Origin: Chitinophagaceae bacterium DXS
GTDB lineage: Bacteria; Bacteroidota; Bacteroidia; Chitinophagales; Chitinophagaceae
DNA length: 64,000 nucleotides
Direction: 5' to 3'
NCBI GenBank assembly: GCA_030345135.1
Contig: CP128386.1
Coordinates: 1,509,244 to 1,573,243 of the forward strand
Shown: positions 25,486 through 34,735 of the stretch, one piece after another
Position numbering within the stretch: position 1 is the first letter of the stretch
Layout of the letters: each line of letters starts with the position of its first letter
Program-made: the position numbers and the translations under genes
Notes under the pieces: generated by a model
What the model was told of the DNA's origin: nothing
What the model saw: the letters and a program-made list of their open reading frames with translations, nothing else
Database searches by the model: none

Positions 25486-28400
25486 CTACCTGAAATTCCT
25501 TCCTGAAGGAAAAATTTCTGCCTGTACAACTTTCTGAGCCTTTGGTGTGCCGGGATAAGTAGGAACACGATCACCATCTTTTTCATCTGCACGTGAAAGT
25601 GTAAGTACGGGTTGATCCTCTTCTTGCTTGTGCGTTAAATTTGCCAGCAAGGCGTTCATGTTATAGCAGTGCTGTACAATCACGTGCGTCACCTCTCCTT
25701 CTCTTTGCAATCTGCCTTCAACCATCAGTAGCCTGGATTGTAAGATCTCACTTCTGAACCGTTCAAAAAGATTTTGGAATACAACGAGGTTGGCGCTGCC
25801 AGTTTCATCTTCAATTGTTATAAAGCAAATACCACTGGCTGTGCCTGGTCTTTGCCTAACCAAAACTAATCCCGCTACACGCACCAATGTTCCGTCTGGC
25901 CAAAGCGCTAATTCGCGCGTAGCGAGCACACGTGCTTCAAATAATTTTCTCCGGACAAATTTTACCGGATGTGCTTTCAGCGATAAGGCCATTGAACTGT
26001 AATCCTGAATGACATGTTCTGATGGCGACATTTCCGGCAAATCAGCTTTGGCCTCAGAAGCTGATTCAGAAGGTTGCCCGGTAAAGATCCCCTGTGGACG
26101 ATCGCTTAACGCGGCCACTTCCCATAATGCCCTGCGCCTGTCAAGCCCTATGGACCTGAATGCATCTGCATCAGCCAATCTTTCTAAAGCAGCTTCAGAA
26201 ACACCGGCATCACGTAAAGCATGTACGGTTGCAAAAGATGTATTACGTTTGCTTACCAGCAACTGCATATCTTCTTCACGCAAGCCTTTTACCTGCCTGA
26301 AGCCGAGCCTTAAGGCGCAATACTTACCGGTATGTTCTTCAAGGGTATTGTTCCAGTGTGAGCAATTGATATCAACCGGCCTTACTTCAACACCATGTTT
26401 TCTTGCATCAATAACTATTTGTGCAGGCTGATAAAAACCCATCGGCATACTGTTAAGCAGCGCCGTTGCAAACACATCCGGGTAATAACATTTCAGCCAG
26501 GAAGAAACATATACCAACAAGGCAAAACTTACAGCGTGACTTTCTGGGAAACCATAACTACCAAAACCTTCCAGTTGTTTGAATACCCGCCTTGCAAACT
26601 CTTCAGTATAACCATTGTTGATCATTCCATTTATGAGCTTCTTTTCAAATTGACTCACCAGACCTTTTGCTTTGAATGTGGCCATGCTGCGACGTAAAGC
26701 ATCTGCTTCGGCAGGAGTAAAACCAGCTCCTACAATGGCGATTTCCATGGCCTGCTCCTGGAAAAGTGGCACTCCCAAAGTACGGTCAAGGATCGCCTCC
26801 AATTTCTCTGGATAATCAGGATCCTCTTCTTTATTGCGCCTTCTAAGGTATGGATGCACCATATCACCCTGGATCGGACCGGGACGAACAATGGCAACTT
26901 CAATAACAAGGTCATAAAAACACTTAGGTTTTAACCGCGGTAACATGGACATCTGCGCGCGGCTTTCTATCTGAAATACACCAATCGTATCTGCATGACT
27001 TACCATTTCATACACTGCAGGATCATCCTGCGGAATGTTGGCCAGCGTTAAGTCTAATCCGTAATGCGCTTTAGCCAGATCAAATGCTTTGCGGATACAG
27101 GTGAGCATGCCCAATGCTAGTACATCCACCTTCAAAAATCCAAGCGCTTCAACATCATCTTTGTTCCACTCAATACAGGTGCGATTTTCCATGCGGGCGT
27201 TAAGAATCGGGCAGAGATCAGAAAGTTTTCCCTGCGTAATAACAAAGCCGCCGGTATGCTGTCCCAGTTGCCGCGGAAACCCCATAAACTCCTTCGTAAG
27301 CTGCAATACTTTCAGCAAATGTGGATCGTGGGGGTTAAATCCTTCATTTGAAATCCGCTTCCCTTCAAACCATTCATCCGTAAATTCCCAGATAGAACCG
27401 GACAGGCGGTTGATGGCATCTACAGACATTCCCATCGCCCTGGCAACATCACGTATGGCACCTTTCTGATGCAGCTGCGTAACAGTGGCAACAATGGCCG
27501 CCCGATCCCTTCCATATTTATCAAAAATGTACTGGATCACTTCTTCTCGTCGCTCATGTTCAAAATCCACATCAATATCAGGCGGCTCATTTCTGGCATC
27601 TGACATAAAACGGGCAAAGAGTAAATTGAACTTATCAGGGTTGACAGAGGTAATTCCAAGACAATAACAAACTACTGAGTTTGCCGCAGAACCGCGTCCC
27701 TGGCACAAAATGTCTTTGCTTCTTGCAAAACGCACAAAATCGTAAACAGTAAGAAAATAGGATGCATAATTTTTCCTTTCGATAAATTCCAATTCTTCAT
27801 TGATCGATTTTCTGATCTTGTCCGGAATATTATTTTCGAACTTTTCATTCGCCCCTTTCCATGCAAGAAAGACCAGCTCTTCCTGGGGCGTGCGCCCTTC
27901 GCTTGTTAATTCTTCAGGATATACATATTGTAAGCTATCGAGCGAAAACTGACACGCAGCTGCTATCTCTTGCGTTCTGGCAATGGCATCCGGATATTGA
28001 CGGAAAAGCCTTTCCATTTCACTACTATTCTTCAGGTATCTTTCTGCATTTGGATACAAACGGAAACCGGCATTGTATATCGTGCATTTTTCACGAATAC
28101 ATGTCAGAATATCCTGCAGCTCTCTTCGTTCCGGCATGTGATAGAACACATCATTTGTAGCAACAATGGGAATCTGTAATGCTACGGATAATTGAGAAAG
28201 ACGATACAGTTTTTTATTATCATTAGCCTGGTAAGAACGCGTTGCACCGAGATAAAGATGGCTGCCCAAATTATCTTTATACTCTTTTACAGCTTGTCGA
28301 AAATCTTGTTCAAATTCAAAATGTTCATTTAGGGTTTGAGGTGGTACTATAATAAATTTTAATCCTTCAGCATACTTATATACATCCGCCTTGTACAAAT

Positions 28401-28713
28401 CACACTTGCCTTTCTCCGTGCGAAGATTTCCGGTTGTAAGCAATGCAGACAATCGTGCATAAGCTTCTTTACCTGTCGGATAAGCCAATAATGAAGGTCC
28501 ATCCAGCAGATCAAGACAACAGGCCGGAATAATGCGGATGTCTTTTCCTCTTGCTGCAGCATGTGCACGGACAATACCCGCCAGCGTGTTATGATCAGTA
28601 ATGGCAATTTCCTTATAACCCATTGCAGCAGCCTGTTCTACAATTTCTTCCGGATGCGAGCCGCCCCGCAGAAAACTAAAATTTGTCGTTACCTGTAATT
28701 CTGTATACAGCAT
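25486..28713 (-). CDS. dnaE2: Error-prone DNA polymerase DnaE2 (ImuC)
   Basis: Catalytic polymerase of the inducible mutasome, 1075 residues, full family length. An N-terminal PHP domain (LQVTTNFSFLRGGSHPEEIV) is followed by the C-family polymerase core with the catalytic aspartates in PDIDVDF (378-384), then helix-hairpin-helix and OB-fold regions (LVRVAGLVLVRQRPGT, about 960-975). DnaE2 rather than DnaE1 is indicated by the shorter length and by neighbouring imuA and imuB. Together they carry out damage-induced translesion synthesis. The gene is separated from imuB by 156 nt that are mostly a heptamer array, so co-transcription is likely but not assured. Confidence 0.96.
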   Translation of the reverse strand: MLYTELQVTTNFSFLRGGSHPEEIVEQAAAMGYKEIAITDHNTLAGIVRAHAAARGKDIRIIPACCLDLLDGPSLLAYPTGKEAYARLSALLTTGNLRTEKGKCDLYKADVYKYAEGLKFIIVPPQTLNEHFEFEQDFRQAVKEYKDNLGSHLYLGATRSYQANDNKKLYRLSQLSVALQIPIVATNDVFYHMPERRELQDILTCIREKCTIYNAGFRLYPNAERYLKNSSEMERLFRQYPDAIARTQEIAAACQFSLDSLQYVYPEELTSEGRTPQEELVFLAWKGANEKFENNIPDKIRKSINEELEFIERKNYASYFLTVYDFVRFARSKDILCQGRGSAANSVVCYCLGITSVNPDKFNLLFARFMSDARNEPPDIDVDFEHERREEVIQYIFDKYGRDRAAIVATVTQLHQKGAIRDVARAMGMSVDAINRLSGSIWEFTDEWFEGKRISNEGFNPHDPHLLKVLQLTKEFMGFPRQLGQHTGGFVITQGKLSDLCPILNARMENRTCIEWNKDDVEALGFLKVDVLALGMLTCIRKAFDLAKAHYGLDLTLANIPQDDPAVYEMVSHADTIGVFQIESRAQMSMLPRLKPKCFYDLVIEVAIVRPGPIQGDMVHPYLRRRNKEEDPDYPEKLEAILDRTLGVPLFQEQAMEIAIVGAGFTPAEADALRRSMATFKAKGLVSQFEKKLINGMINNGYTEEFARRVFKQLEGFGSYGFPESHAVSFALLVYVSSWLKCYYPDVFATALLNSMPMGFYQPAQIVIDARKHGVEVRPVDINCSHWNNTLEEHTGKYCALRLGFRQVKGLREEDMQLLVSKRNTSFATVHALRDAGVSEAALERLADADAFRSIGLDRRRALWEVAALSDRPQGIFTGQPSESASEAKADLPEMSPSEHVIQDYSSMALSLKAHPVKFVRRKLFEARVLATRELALWPDGTLVRVAGLVLVRQRPGTASGICFITIEDETGSANLVVFQNLFERFRSEILQSRLLMVEGRLQREGEVTHVIVQHCYNMNALLANLTHKQEEDQPVLTLSRADEKDGDRVPTYPGTPKAQKVVQAEIFPSGRNFR

Positions 28714-28743
28714 AGTGTATTATTCAATTGTTAAGACCGTTTC

Positions 28744-28848
28744 ATGTACGATGTACGATGTACGGTGTACGGTGTAAGATGTACGATTTACGATGTAAGG
28801 TGTAAGATGTACGATTTACGACGTACGATGTATGATGTACGATGTACC
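28744..28848. repeat. Heptamer array, ATGTACG type, 15 units
   Basis: Fifteen consecutive 7-nt units fill exactly 105 nt. Consensus is (A/G)TGTA(C/A)G with variants ATTTACG, ACGTACG and ATGTATG. It lies in the spacer between imuB and dnaE2, inside the mutasome gene set. Confidence 0.92.
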
Positions 28849-28869
28849 TAAGGATAAGACACTGATTTT

Positions 28870-30369
28870 TTATGCAAAAAATCCATGAACAAACCATTTA
28901 GGCTCATGCTTATCATAACTACCGGAACGGAACAACCAATAGCGGCTTCCATCCTCATCTTCCACACAATAATAATCCCTGTATAGACCTGCCTGCAGCC
29001 ACCATTCCTGCTCAATTCGTTCGGGACCATCAGCCTTACTTACCTTATGCAATTTTCCTTTATACTCAAAATTCATAGGTGGATAATCGGGAATCGGCAC
29101 CGTAACCTGTATTGGCTCAGGTTTAGATAACAAGTGTATTGGCCTGGGCAGATCTGTGCGCCATGCTATAGCTGGTTCTTCTTCCAACGATGCGGCCAGC
29201 CTGACTGATCTTTCCGGCAAATAATGTTCATCAGGCAGATAACGACGAATCCCCTGTGCACCTATCTTACCAGCAATAGCATCCAACAATTCAGCTACGG
29301 CAACATTGTTATAACTGCCGGACATGTTCCAAAGCTTTTCCTGCTCAGGTGAAACATCTTCTATCACAGGCGCTTCCATTACAAATAACTCAATACCAAG
29401 ATCAGGTTCGATAGACGCTATTTTAAGCTCAAACAACTTGAATAAATGAATGCTGTTACGTGTGGGACGATTGGTACTTATCTGCACTTGCTCCAGCTTG
29501 CCATCAACCCTGAAACATTTTAATACAGCAACCCGCAATCCCTTTCCTTCTTTGACTAACCGGACACACAAAGCTTCCAGCAATTTTTGTATGGCAATTT
29601 CAATTCCCGTTGCTGTACGGACAGGATCAAACAAGGGCAATCTTTCCTGGAAGGGTTCTATTGGTATTACAGGCTCGATGGGTTCTATTTCTACACCAAG
29701 AGCCTGATCAAGCCTTGTCAGCAATTGCTGACCAAAACGCCTGCGTAATGCCTGTCGTGGCATATTCATAAAACTGCGGATATTGGTTAATCCAAGCTTA
29801 TCCAATCTTTGTAAAACAGGCTGTTCGAGACGCAATGCTGCAGGTGGTAATGAAAACAATGCTTCCGCCTGCCTGCCCGGTTCAACTATGCCACCCTTTT
29901 CTCCATAACGGGAGATGGCCCAGGCTGTTCCTGCAGTATCCGCAATGGCTGCATGCACTTCATAACCGGCTTTTTTTAATCTTGTAAGAATGTCTTTTAT
30001 ATACGCCTCTTCTCCTCCCCATAAATGTGCACAGCCGGAAACATCGAGTATCAAACCATCAGGCGGATCAACTGCGACAACCGGCGTATATCGTATGCTC
30101 CATTTAGCCAGGGCACTCAGTAATTTATCTGACATACCCGACACTTCATCCATCACCTGCAATGTTGGCAATACAGCCCTTGCATCTGCTACTACCATAC
30201 CAGTGACAATACCTTTTTTTTCTGCACGCATGTTAGCTGCTCTCACAATCATGCGGCCACGCTCGGGAGATGCCAGCACAAAAGGTTTGTCACGCAATGC
30301 AGGCTCCCGGATCGTATACCGGTCTGTAAGCAGATAACGGAACCATATTGCCGCAAAACGCTTCTGCAT
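28870..30369 (-). CDS. imuB: ImuB, catalytically inactive Y-family polymerase-like protein
   Basis: Adapter protein of the DnaE2 mutasome, 499 residues. It has the Y-family polymerase fold but lacks the metal-binding carboxylates: the N-terminal strand reads FAAIWFRYLL instead of the DMDxFF motif, and the second site reads PPDGLILDVSG instead of SIDE. Family knowledge says ImuB brings DnaE2 to the sliding clamp. The ATG at 30369 lies 1 nt after the imuA stop codon (TAATATG), indicating translational coupling; a longer in-frame start inside imuA is less likely. Confidence 0.93.
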   Translation of the reverse strand: MQKRFAAIWFRYLLTDRYTIREPALRDKPFVLASPERGRMIVRAANMRAEKKGIVTGMVVADARAVLPTLQVMDEVSGMSDKLLSALAKWSIRYTPVVAVDPPDGLILDVSGCAHLWGGEEAYIKDILTRLKKAGYEVHAAIADTAGTAWAISRYGEKGGIVEPGRQAEALFSLPPAALRLEQPVLQRLDKLGLTNIRSFMNMPRQALRRRFGQQLLTRLDQALGVEIEPIEPVIPIEPFQERLPLFDPVRTATGIEIAIQKLLEALCVRLVKEGKGLRVAVLKCFRVDGKLEQVQISTNRPTRNSIHLFKLFELKIASIEPDLGIELFVMEAPVIEDVSPEQEKLWNMSGSYNNVAVAELLDAIAGKIGAQGIRRYLPDEHYLPERSVRLAASLEEEPAIAWRTDLPRPIHLLSKPEPIQVTVPIPDYPPMNFEYKGKLHKVSKADGPERIEQEWWLQAGLYRDYYCVEDEDGSRYWLFRSGSYDKHEPKWFVHGFFA

Positions 30370-30370
30370 A

Positions 30371-31111
30371 TTAACCGGTTTGTAATAATTCAAATTTTTC
30401 AAATCTCATCAATGGTCTGCTCTTAACGCTAAATCCTTCCGAAGTCCATTCTACCTGCCAGCTGCCGGGTTTACCGTTTCTTATTTTTTGCAATTGCACA
30501 TTCCAGCGTGGCCAACCAACACCGGGCATTCCGTCTGCAGCTTCACTGACCATTGGCTGTATTTTCCAGCGGGAAACACATGCCACCGTATTTTCCACCA
30601 ATGGATTATAACGATGCAAGAGACCAGTAACACGGCTTTGTTCCACCGCTAACTGGAGGCGTCTTGATTCTTTAAAATTCAATTCTGTCAGTTCACCTAC
30701 AACAGCAGCCAGTGCACTGCATTTTAGTGCTTCTTCAACTGTCCAGAGAATATCCTTTGGTTTAATGAGGTCAATAAAAATGATGCGTTCGGGATCTATT
30801 CCAAAGTTTTTTAGCCCGGCAGGAAAAATGGTTCTTTTATTTCCTATCCATAAACAGGCACCACCATGGTGCATTAGCTTTCCCAATAAACCACCGATAA
30901 AGCCATTGGTAGCGGCAGCTTCTTCCCTGCTATAACTTATAAATTCATGCATGGCTGCCACAGGAAATGTCTGATTGGGAAATGCATTTTCTATTGATCC
31001 TAAACCTATGTCCAAAGGGTGCGTTCCAGACCTTTTCACTAGCCCTTGTAAAGAGAGGATCTCTCTTTCCAGATCACGGATTATATTGTTTTTTTCTGCG
31101 GTAGTGTTCAT
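30371..31111 (-). CDS. imuA: ImuA-like protein (RecA/SulA-related)
   Basis: First gene of the mutagenesis operon, 246 residues. ImuA proteins are RecA-like, assist DnaE2/ImuB and in some species bind RecA. Family features are the opening GSIENAFPNQTFPVAAMHEF, the ACLWIGNKRTIFPAGL block in place of a Walker A, the strand IIFIDLIKPKDILWTVEEALKC and LQLAVEQSRVTGLL. A classical ATP-binding P-loop is not evident. It is divergent from the LexA-like gene with 61 nt between start codons. Confidence 0.88.
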   Translation of the reverse strand: MNTTAEKNNIIRDLEREILSLQGLVKRSGTHPLDIGLGSIENAFPNQTFPVAAMHEFISYSREEAAATNGFIGGLLGKLMHHGGACLWIGNKRTIFPAGLKNFGIDPERIIFIDLIKPKDILWTVEEALKCSALAAVVGELTELNFKESRRLQLAVEQSRVTGLLHRYNPLVENTVACVSRWKIQPMVSEAADGMPGVGWPRWNVQLQKIRNGKPGSWQVEWTSEGFSVKSRPLMRFEKFELLQTG

Positions 31112-31119
31112 AAAACCCT

Positions 31120-31166
31120 TACATTTGTTACTAATAGTATCAAACGTATGTTATCAATAATAACAT
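31120..31166. promoter_or_regulatory. Shared operator-promoter of imuA and the LexA-like gene
   Basis: Plus-strand -7 box TACATTTG (31120-31127) and minus-strand -7 box TACGTTTG (31148-31141) both match TAnnTTTG. Their inner halves TTTG and CAAA are the ends of a 21-nt near-palindrome, 31124-31144, with inner arms TACT and AGTA around AAT. A second palindrome at 31148-31166 has perfect arms ATGTTAT / ATAACAT with a 5-nt spacer. A repressor on the first site would block both promoters. Confidence 0.6.
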
Positions 31167-31172
31167 TTGAGT

Positions 31173-31988
31173 ATGAAAACTGCAAATCTTTTCTGGAGTG
31201 AGAACCTCAGATTTCTTCGAAATCGCAGACAACTTTCTCAGAATCAATTAGCGGAAGATTTAAAAATTTCCCGCGCAAAATTGAATGCGCATGAGAATGG
31301 GTTGAGCCGGAATCCTCCACTGGAGGATCTGATCCGTTTTGCAGACTATTTTAAAATGAGCCTGGATACCTTGTTGCGAATCAATCTTTCCAAATTAGGC
31401 GAATTAAAAGTGCGGGAACTGGAAGCCGGCAACGATGTGTATTTGACCGGCAGACAGATCCGTGTGCTTGCTACGACAGTCGATAAACAAAACAATGAGA
31501 ATGTAGAACTGGTGCCCATTAAGGCTAAAGCGGGTTACCTGGCGGGATATAATGACCCGGAATTCATCAGCAAATTACCCAGGTTCAGCATTCCTGATCT
31601 GCCGCCAGGAAAAACTTACCGGTTGTTTCCCATCAAAGGTGAATCGATGTTACCCGTACCGGAGGATAGCATTATCATTGCATCATATGTTCAGGATATA
31701 CTGGCAATTAGGAAAGATACGCCTTGCATTGTTGTGGTAAAGGGGCAGGACATTGCATTTAAACTGGTTGATGTTAGCGGTATACAGACGACGGGTAAAA
31801 TGTGGTTAAAGTCCCTCAATGTGCGTTTTACACCTTATGAAGTTGATGTTTCGGATGTATTGGAAGTATGGCAATTTTATGGATATCTCAGTAAAACGAT
31901 TCCGGAAGAAATCAATAATGCAGAGATTGTTTCTGCGTTGAATCATTTACAAACGGGGATGCAGGAATTGTTGAGGAGAGGTCAATGA
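31173..31988 (+). CDS. LexA-like repressor: XRE helix-turn-helix with S24 peptidase domain
   Basis: Probable SOS-type regulator of the divergent mutagenesis genes, 271 residues. The N-terminal XRE domain (about 10-65; RQLSQNQLAEDLKISRAK) differs from the winged helix of true LexA. The C-terminal S24 domain has catalytic Ser158 in KGESMLPV and Lys197 in IAFKL. A candidate self-cleavage site is the Ala-Gly near residue 120 (KAKAGYLAG). By analogy to LexA and CI, RecA filaments should trigger self-cleavage and induce imuA-imuB-dnaE2. The ATG at 31173 is preferred to a TTG two codons upstream. Confidence 0.88.
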   Translation: MKTANLFWSENLRFLRNRRQLSQNQLAEDLKISRAKLNAHENGLSRNPPLEDLIRFADYFKMSLDTLLRINLSKLGELKVRELEAGNDVYLTGRQIRVLATTVDKQNNENVELVPIKAKAGYLAGYNDPEFISKLPRFSIPDLPPGKTYRLFPIKGESMLPVPEDSIIIASYVQDILAIRKDTPCIVVVKGQDIAFKLVDVSGIQTTGKMWLKSLNVRFTPYEVDVSDVLEVWQFYGYLSKTIPEEINNAEIVSALNHLQTGMQELLRRGQ

Positions 31989-31999
31989 ATTATCAGTAT

Positions 32000-32045
32000 A
32001 GCTCTAATGTGTCCTACACTTGCAAGTGTAGGACACATTAGAGCT
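32000..32045. repeat. Perfect 46-nt palindrome between convergent genes
   Basis: Every one of the 23 base pairs is complementary and there is no central spacer; the half-site begins AGCTCTAATGTGTCC. It lies 12 nt after the LexA-like stop codon and 21 nt before the end of the agmatine deiminase gene. No T-tract follows on either strand, so it is either an unusual bidirectional terminator or a protein or cruciform site. Confidence 0.9.
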
Positions 32046-32065
32046 GCCAAATAAGTACTTTAATT

Positions 32066-33112
32066 TTAGATCAACGGCTCCTGCTGACTCAGGCAGTGGA
32101 AGCTACCAAGTCCCCAGATAATATCAACAGAATCAATCCCCACAACTTCCCTTCCGGGAAAGCATGATGCAATGATCTGCAAAGCTTTGTCATCGTTTTT
32201 AGAATTAAATACCGGCACGATCACATACTTGTTTGCAATATAAAAGTTTGCATATGAGGCCGGTAAACGCTGATCTTCATAAACAATTTCATCTGGCATT
32301 GGCAACTCAACAATATTCAGTTGTTTACCATTTAACAGGCGCATTTGCTGAAGCTGTTTCAGATTGTGTTGGAGTAAACCGTAGTTTTCATCAGCCTTAT
32401 TTTCTTCAATCACTGTTATTACAGTATCCTCATTTACAAAACGCACAGTATCATCAATGTGGCCATCCGTATCATCGCCAACAATACCTTCATCCACCCA
32501 CAACACTTGTTTCATGCCATAATAATCATAAAGGAATTGCTCAACCTGTTCCTGGTTGAGATGAGGATTCCTGTTCTCATTCAGCAAACAACAGGTAGAG
32601 GTTAACACTGTACCCTGACCGTTAAACTCAACAGAACCACCTTCCATTACTATGCCCGGGTAAAATACCGGCAGATTAAAATGTTTGCCTATTAAAGTCG
32701 GAATTACATCGTCCAGGTCAAACGGCGGATACTTTCCACCCCACGCATTATATCCCCAGTCTACAATCGCTTTTTTCTGTGCTGCATTTGGATTGATCAA
32801 AAACGCAGGACCATGGTCCCTGCACCATGCATCATTGGTCGGGTGAAGAAAAAACTCAACATTCTGCAGATTAGCGCCGGCTTTGGTAATATGTTCCAGG
32901 GCGAAGTTTTTCATATCCTCGCTGCCTACATTAATGCGCACTTTCTCACTCTGTGAAAGATATTTTATAAACAGACTATAATTAGGATAAATAGTGTCAA
33001 TTTTTCCGGGCCAGCTTGCTTCTTTGTGCGGCCAGCTTAGCCAGGTTGCCTCATGTTGTTCAAATTCCGCGGGGAAGTAATAACCAAGTTCCCTTGGGGT
33101 AGATTGTGTCAT
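32066..33112 (-). CDS. aguA: Agmatine deiminase
   Basis: Converts agmatine to N-carbamoylputrescine and ammonia, in the ADC route to putrescine. The 348-residue protein belongs to the peptidyl-arginine-deiminase fold family. The opening PAEFEQHEATWLSWPHKE, the NDAWCRDHGPAFLI block, the GDDTDGHIDDTVRF block with acidic and histidine catalytic residues, and the catalytic Cys340 in GSFHCLSQQEP are all present. The next enzyme of the pathway is encoded just upstream in the same direction (198 nt away), but a terminator hairpin and a heptamer array lie between them, so they may be separate units. Confidence 0.96.
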   Translation of the reverse strand: MTQSTPRELGYYFPAEFEQHEATWLSWPHKEASWPGKIDTIYPNYSLFIKYLSQSEKVRINVGSEDMKNFALEHITKAGANLQNVEFFLHPTNDAWCRDHGPAFLINPNAAQKKAIVDWGYNAWGGKYPPFDLDDVIPTLIGKHFNLPVFYPGIVMEGGSVEFNGQGTVLTSTCCLLNENRNPHLNQEQVEQFLYDYYGMKQVLWVDEGIVGDDTDGHIDDTVRFVNEDTVITVIEENKADENYGLLQHNLKQLQQMRLLNGKQLNIVELPMPDEIVYEDQRLPASYANFYIANKYVIVPVFNSKNDDKALQIIASCFPGREVVGIDSVDIIWGLGSFHCLSQQEPLI

Positions 33113-33171
33113 TCTATTTGTGTTTGGAATTAGAGATGTTTAATTAACGGTTTGGGTAGTGTCTTATTTGC

Positions 33172-33199
33172 AAGTACGAGTTACGAAGTACAAAGTACT
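33172..33199. repeat. Heptamer array, AAGTACG type
   Basis: Four units: AAGTACG, AGTTACG, AAGTACA, AAGTACT, in the spacer between aguA and aguB. Confidence 0.75.
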
Positions 33200-33257
33200 T
33201 AGGTTTAGCTCGCTATGAATTGTCAAAATAGCTTTATAGAAAAATTGAGCTAAAATA

Positions 33258-33294
33258 ATAAACTGCTGCTCGTTTTCAGAACAGCAGTTTATTA
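33258..33294 (-). terminator. Hairpin terminator of aguB
   Basis: Perfect 12-bp stem AATAAACTGCTG / CAGCAGTTTATT, 16 nt beyond the aguB stop codon on the minus strand, followed by ATTTTAGC. Confidence 0.7.
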
Positions 33295-33309
33295 AATATG
33301 CATTATTGA

Positions 33310-34188
33310 TTACTCAACTTCATCAATATATCTTTTAGTGATCTGCTGATAAGAGTCAATTCTGCGATCTCTCATAAAAGGCCAGTGCGTTCTGTAGCGA
33401 TCTGTTTTGTCAGTATCAACTGTCACCACAGCAACTTCTTCTTCATCATGAGATGCTTTGTAGATAAGTGATCCGAAAGGATTGCTTACAAAAGAACCGC
33501 CCCAGAATTTCATAGCGCCATCCTGCTCAAATCCAACCCTGTTAACACTCACGACGTGAACGCCGTTGGCTACCGCATGACTTCTCTGGATAGTTTGCCA
33601 TGCATTGTATTGCTCGGTATTGGTTTCTTCATCCTGCGATGTTGCCCAGCCGATGGCAGTTGGGTAAAACATTATTTCAGCTCCCATTAACGCAGTAATG
33701 CGGGAAGCTTCAGGATACCATTGATCCCAGCAGATCAGCACACCAATTGTGGCGAATTTTGTTTTGAAAACTTTATATCCAAGATCACCGGGAGTGAAAT
33801 AAAATTTTTCATAATATGCCGGATCGTCAGGAATATGCATTTTGCGGTACTTGCCCAGGTATGAACCGTCAGCATCCAGTACAGCTGTAGTATTGTGATA
33901 AAGTCCCTGGGTTCTCTTTTCAAAAAGAGAAGCGATGATCACTACACCCAATTCTTTGGCGACTTCACTTAATGCGTCAGTTGAGGGACCAGGAATAGCT
34001 TCTGCAAGTTTGAAGTTGTCGTAATCTTCTACATCACAGAAATACAGAGAGGTAAACAACTCCTGTAAACAAACGATTTGTGCGCCTTTTGCAGCAGCTT
34101 CACGAACTTTTTGTATAGCTTTTTCCAGGTTTTCCTGCTTGTTATTAGTGCAGCTCATCTGCACAAGACCTACTTGTACTTTGCTCAT
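33310..34188 (-). CDS. aguB: N-carbamoylputrescine amidase
   Basis: Nitrilase-superfamily amidase that hydrolyses N-carbamoylputrescine to putrescine, CO2 and ammonia. It has 292 residues. The catalytic triad is complete: Glu43 in CLQELF, Lys116 in YRKMHIP and Cys153 in LICWDQWYPE. The sequence FYFTPGDLG and the C-terminal THWPFMRDRRID are typical of this amidase group. The ATG at 34188 is preferred; an ATG six codons upstream lacks family support. Together with aguA it completes agmatine to putrescine. Confidence 0.95.
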   Translation of the reverse strand: MSKVQVGLVQMSCTNNKQENLEKAIQKVREAAAKGAQIVCLQELFTSLYFCDVEDYDNFKLAEAIPGPSTDALSEVAKELGVVIIASLFEKRTQGLYHNTTAVLDADGSYLGKYRKMHIPDDPAYYEKFYFTPGDLGYKVFKTKFATIGVLICWDQWYPEASRITALMGAEIMFYPTAIGWATSQDEETNTEQYNAWQTIQRSHAVANGVHVVSVNRVGFEQDGAMKFWGGSFVSNPFGSLIYKASHDEEEVAVVTVDTDKTDRYRTHWPFMRDRRIDSYQQITKRYIDEVE

Positions 34189-34221
34189 GGGCGCAAAATT
34201 AAGCAAAAAGCTTTAAGGTGA

Positions 34222-34270
34222 GCTCAAAGCCTAAAGCTCAAAGCTTAAAGCCCAAAGCCTAAAGCTTAGA
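34222..34270. repeat. Heptamer array, GCTTAAA type, 7 units
   Basis: Seven exact 7-nt units (GCTCAAA, GCCTAAA, GCTCAAA, GCTTAAA, GCCCAAA, GCCTAAA, GCTTAGA). A shorter copy in the same orientation is at 34616-34637, and an inverted one at 34736-34777 closes the spacer. Confidence 0.92.
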
Positions 34271-34470
34271 ACCTGGTTCTGACTAACGATATTGATGTTG
34301 TCGTTTAATTTTGATCTTACCAATGCCCCCTCAATGTAATCTCTTTAAAACAATGGCTTTTGAAAGGTCGGACCAAACCTTAAGTCTGATGTAATTTAGT
34401 AAGAACACTTCGCTGTCATTGCTCCCTAAGAGCCACCTGTTTTGTAGATAGAAAAAAGAACAGATCGACT

Positions 34471-34572
34471 AAGCTCCGTTAGGAGCTTCCGGTCAAGCAT
34501 TACAGGAGACTCCGCTGGAGTCCGATGATATTTTAAAATCCTGATTTTCAAACAGGAAGCTCCTCTGGAGCT
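34471..34572. repeat. Three small hairpins with CTCC/GGAG stems
   Basis: AAGCTCC-GTTA-GGAGCTT (34471-34488), GACTCC-GCT-GGAGTC (34508-34522) and AGCTCC-TCT-GGAGCT (34558-34572). All are perfect stems with 3-4 nt loops in the gene-free 34189-34767 spacer. Confidence 0.75.
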
Positions 34573-34735
34573 ATAAATGTTTTTAATTAAATGACATTAC
34601 ATTGAAATCGGGACTCAAAGCCTAAAGCTTAGAACCTGTCGTCGACAAACAATACAGTATTTCGTCTATGTATTAATGTTGTTGTTGGTTTTTAAAACTT
34701 TCGGAATGCGGCAATTCAAACTTATTTGAATCAAC

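Noticed and set aside
28744..28848. CRISPR array
   Set aside because: Units are 7 nt, contiguous and degenerate, without unique spacers; no cas genes in the window. The same applies to the other arrays.
32066..34188. aguA-aguB as one tight operon
   Set aside because: A terminator-like hairpin and a heptamer array lie between the two genes, so co-transcription is not supported.
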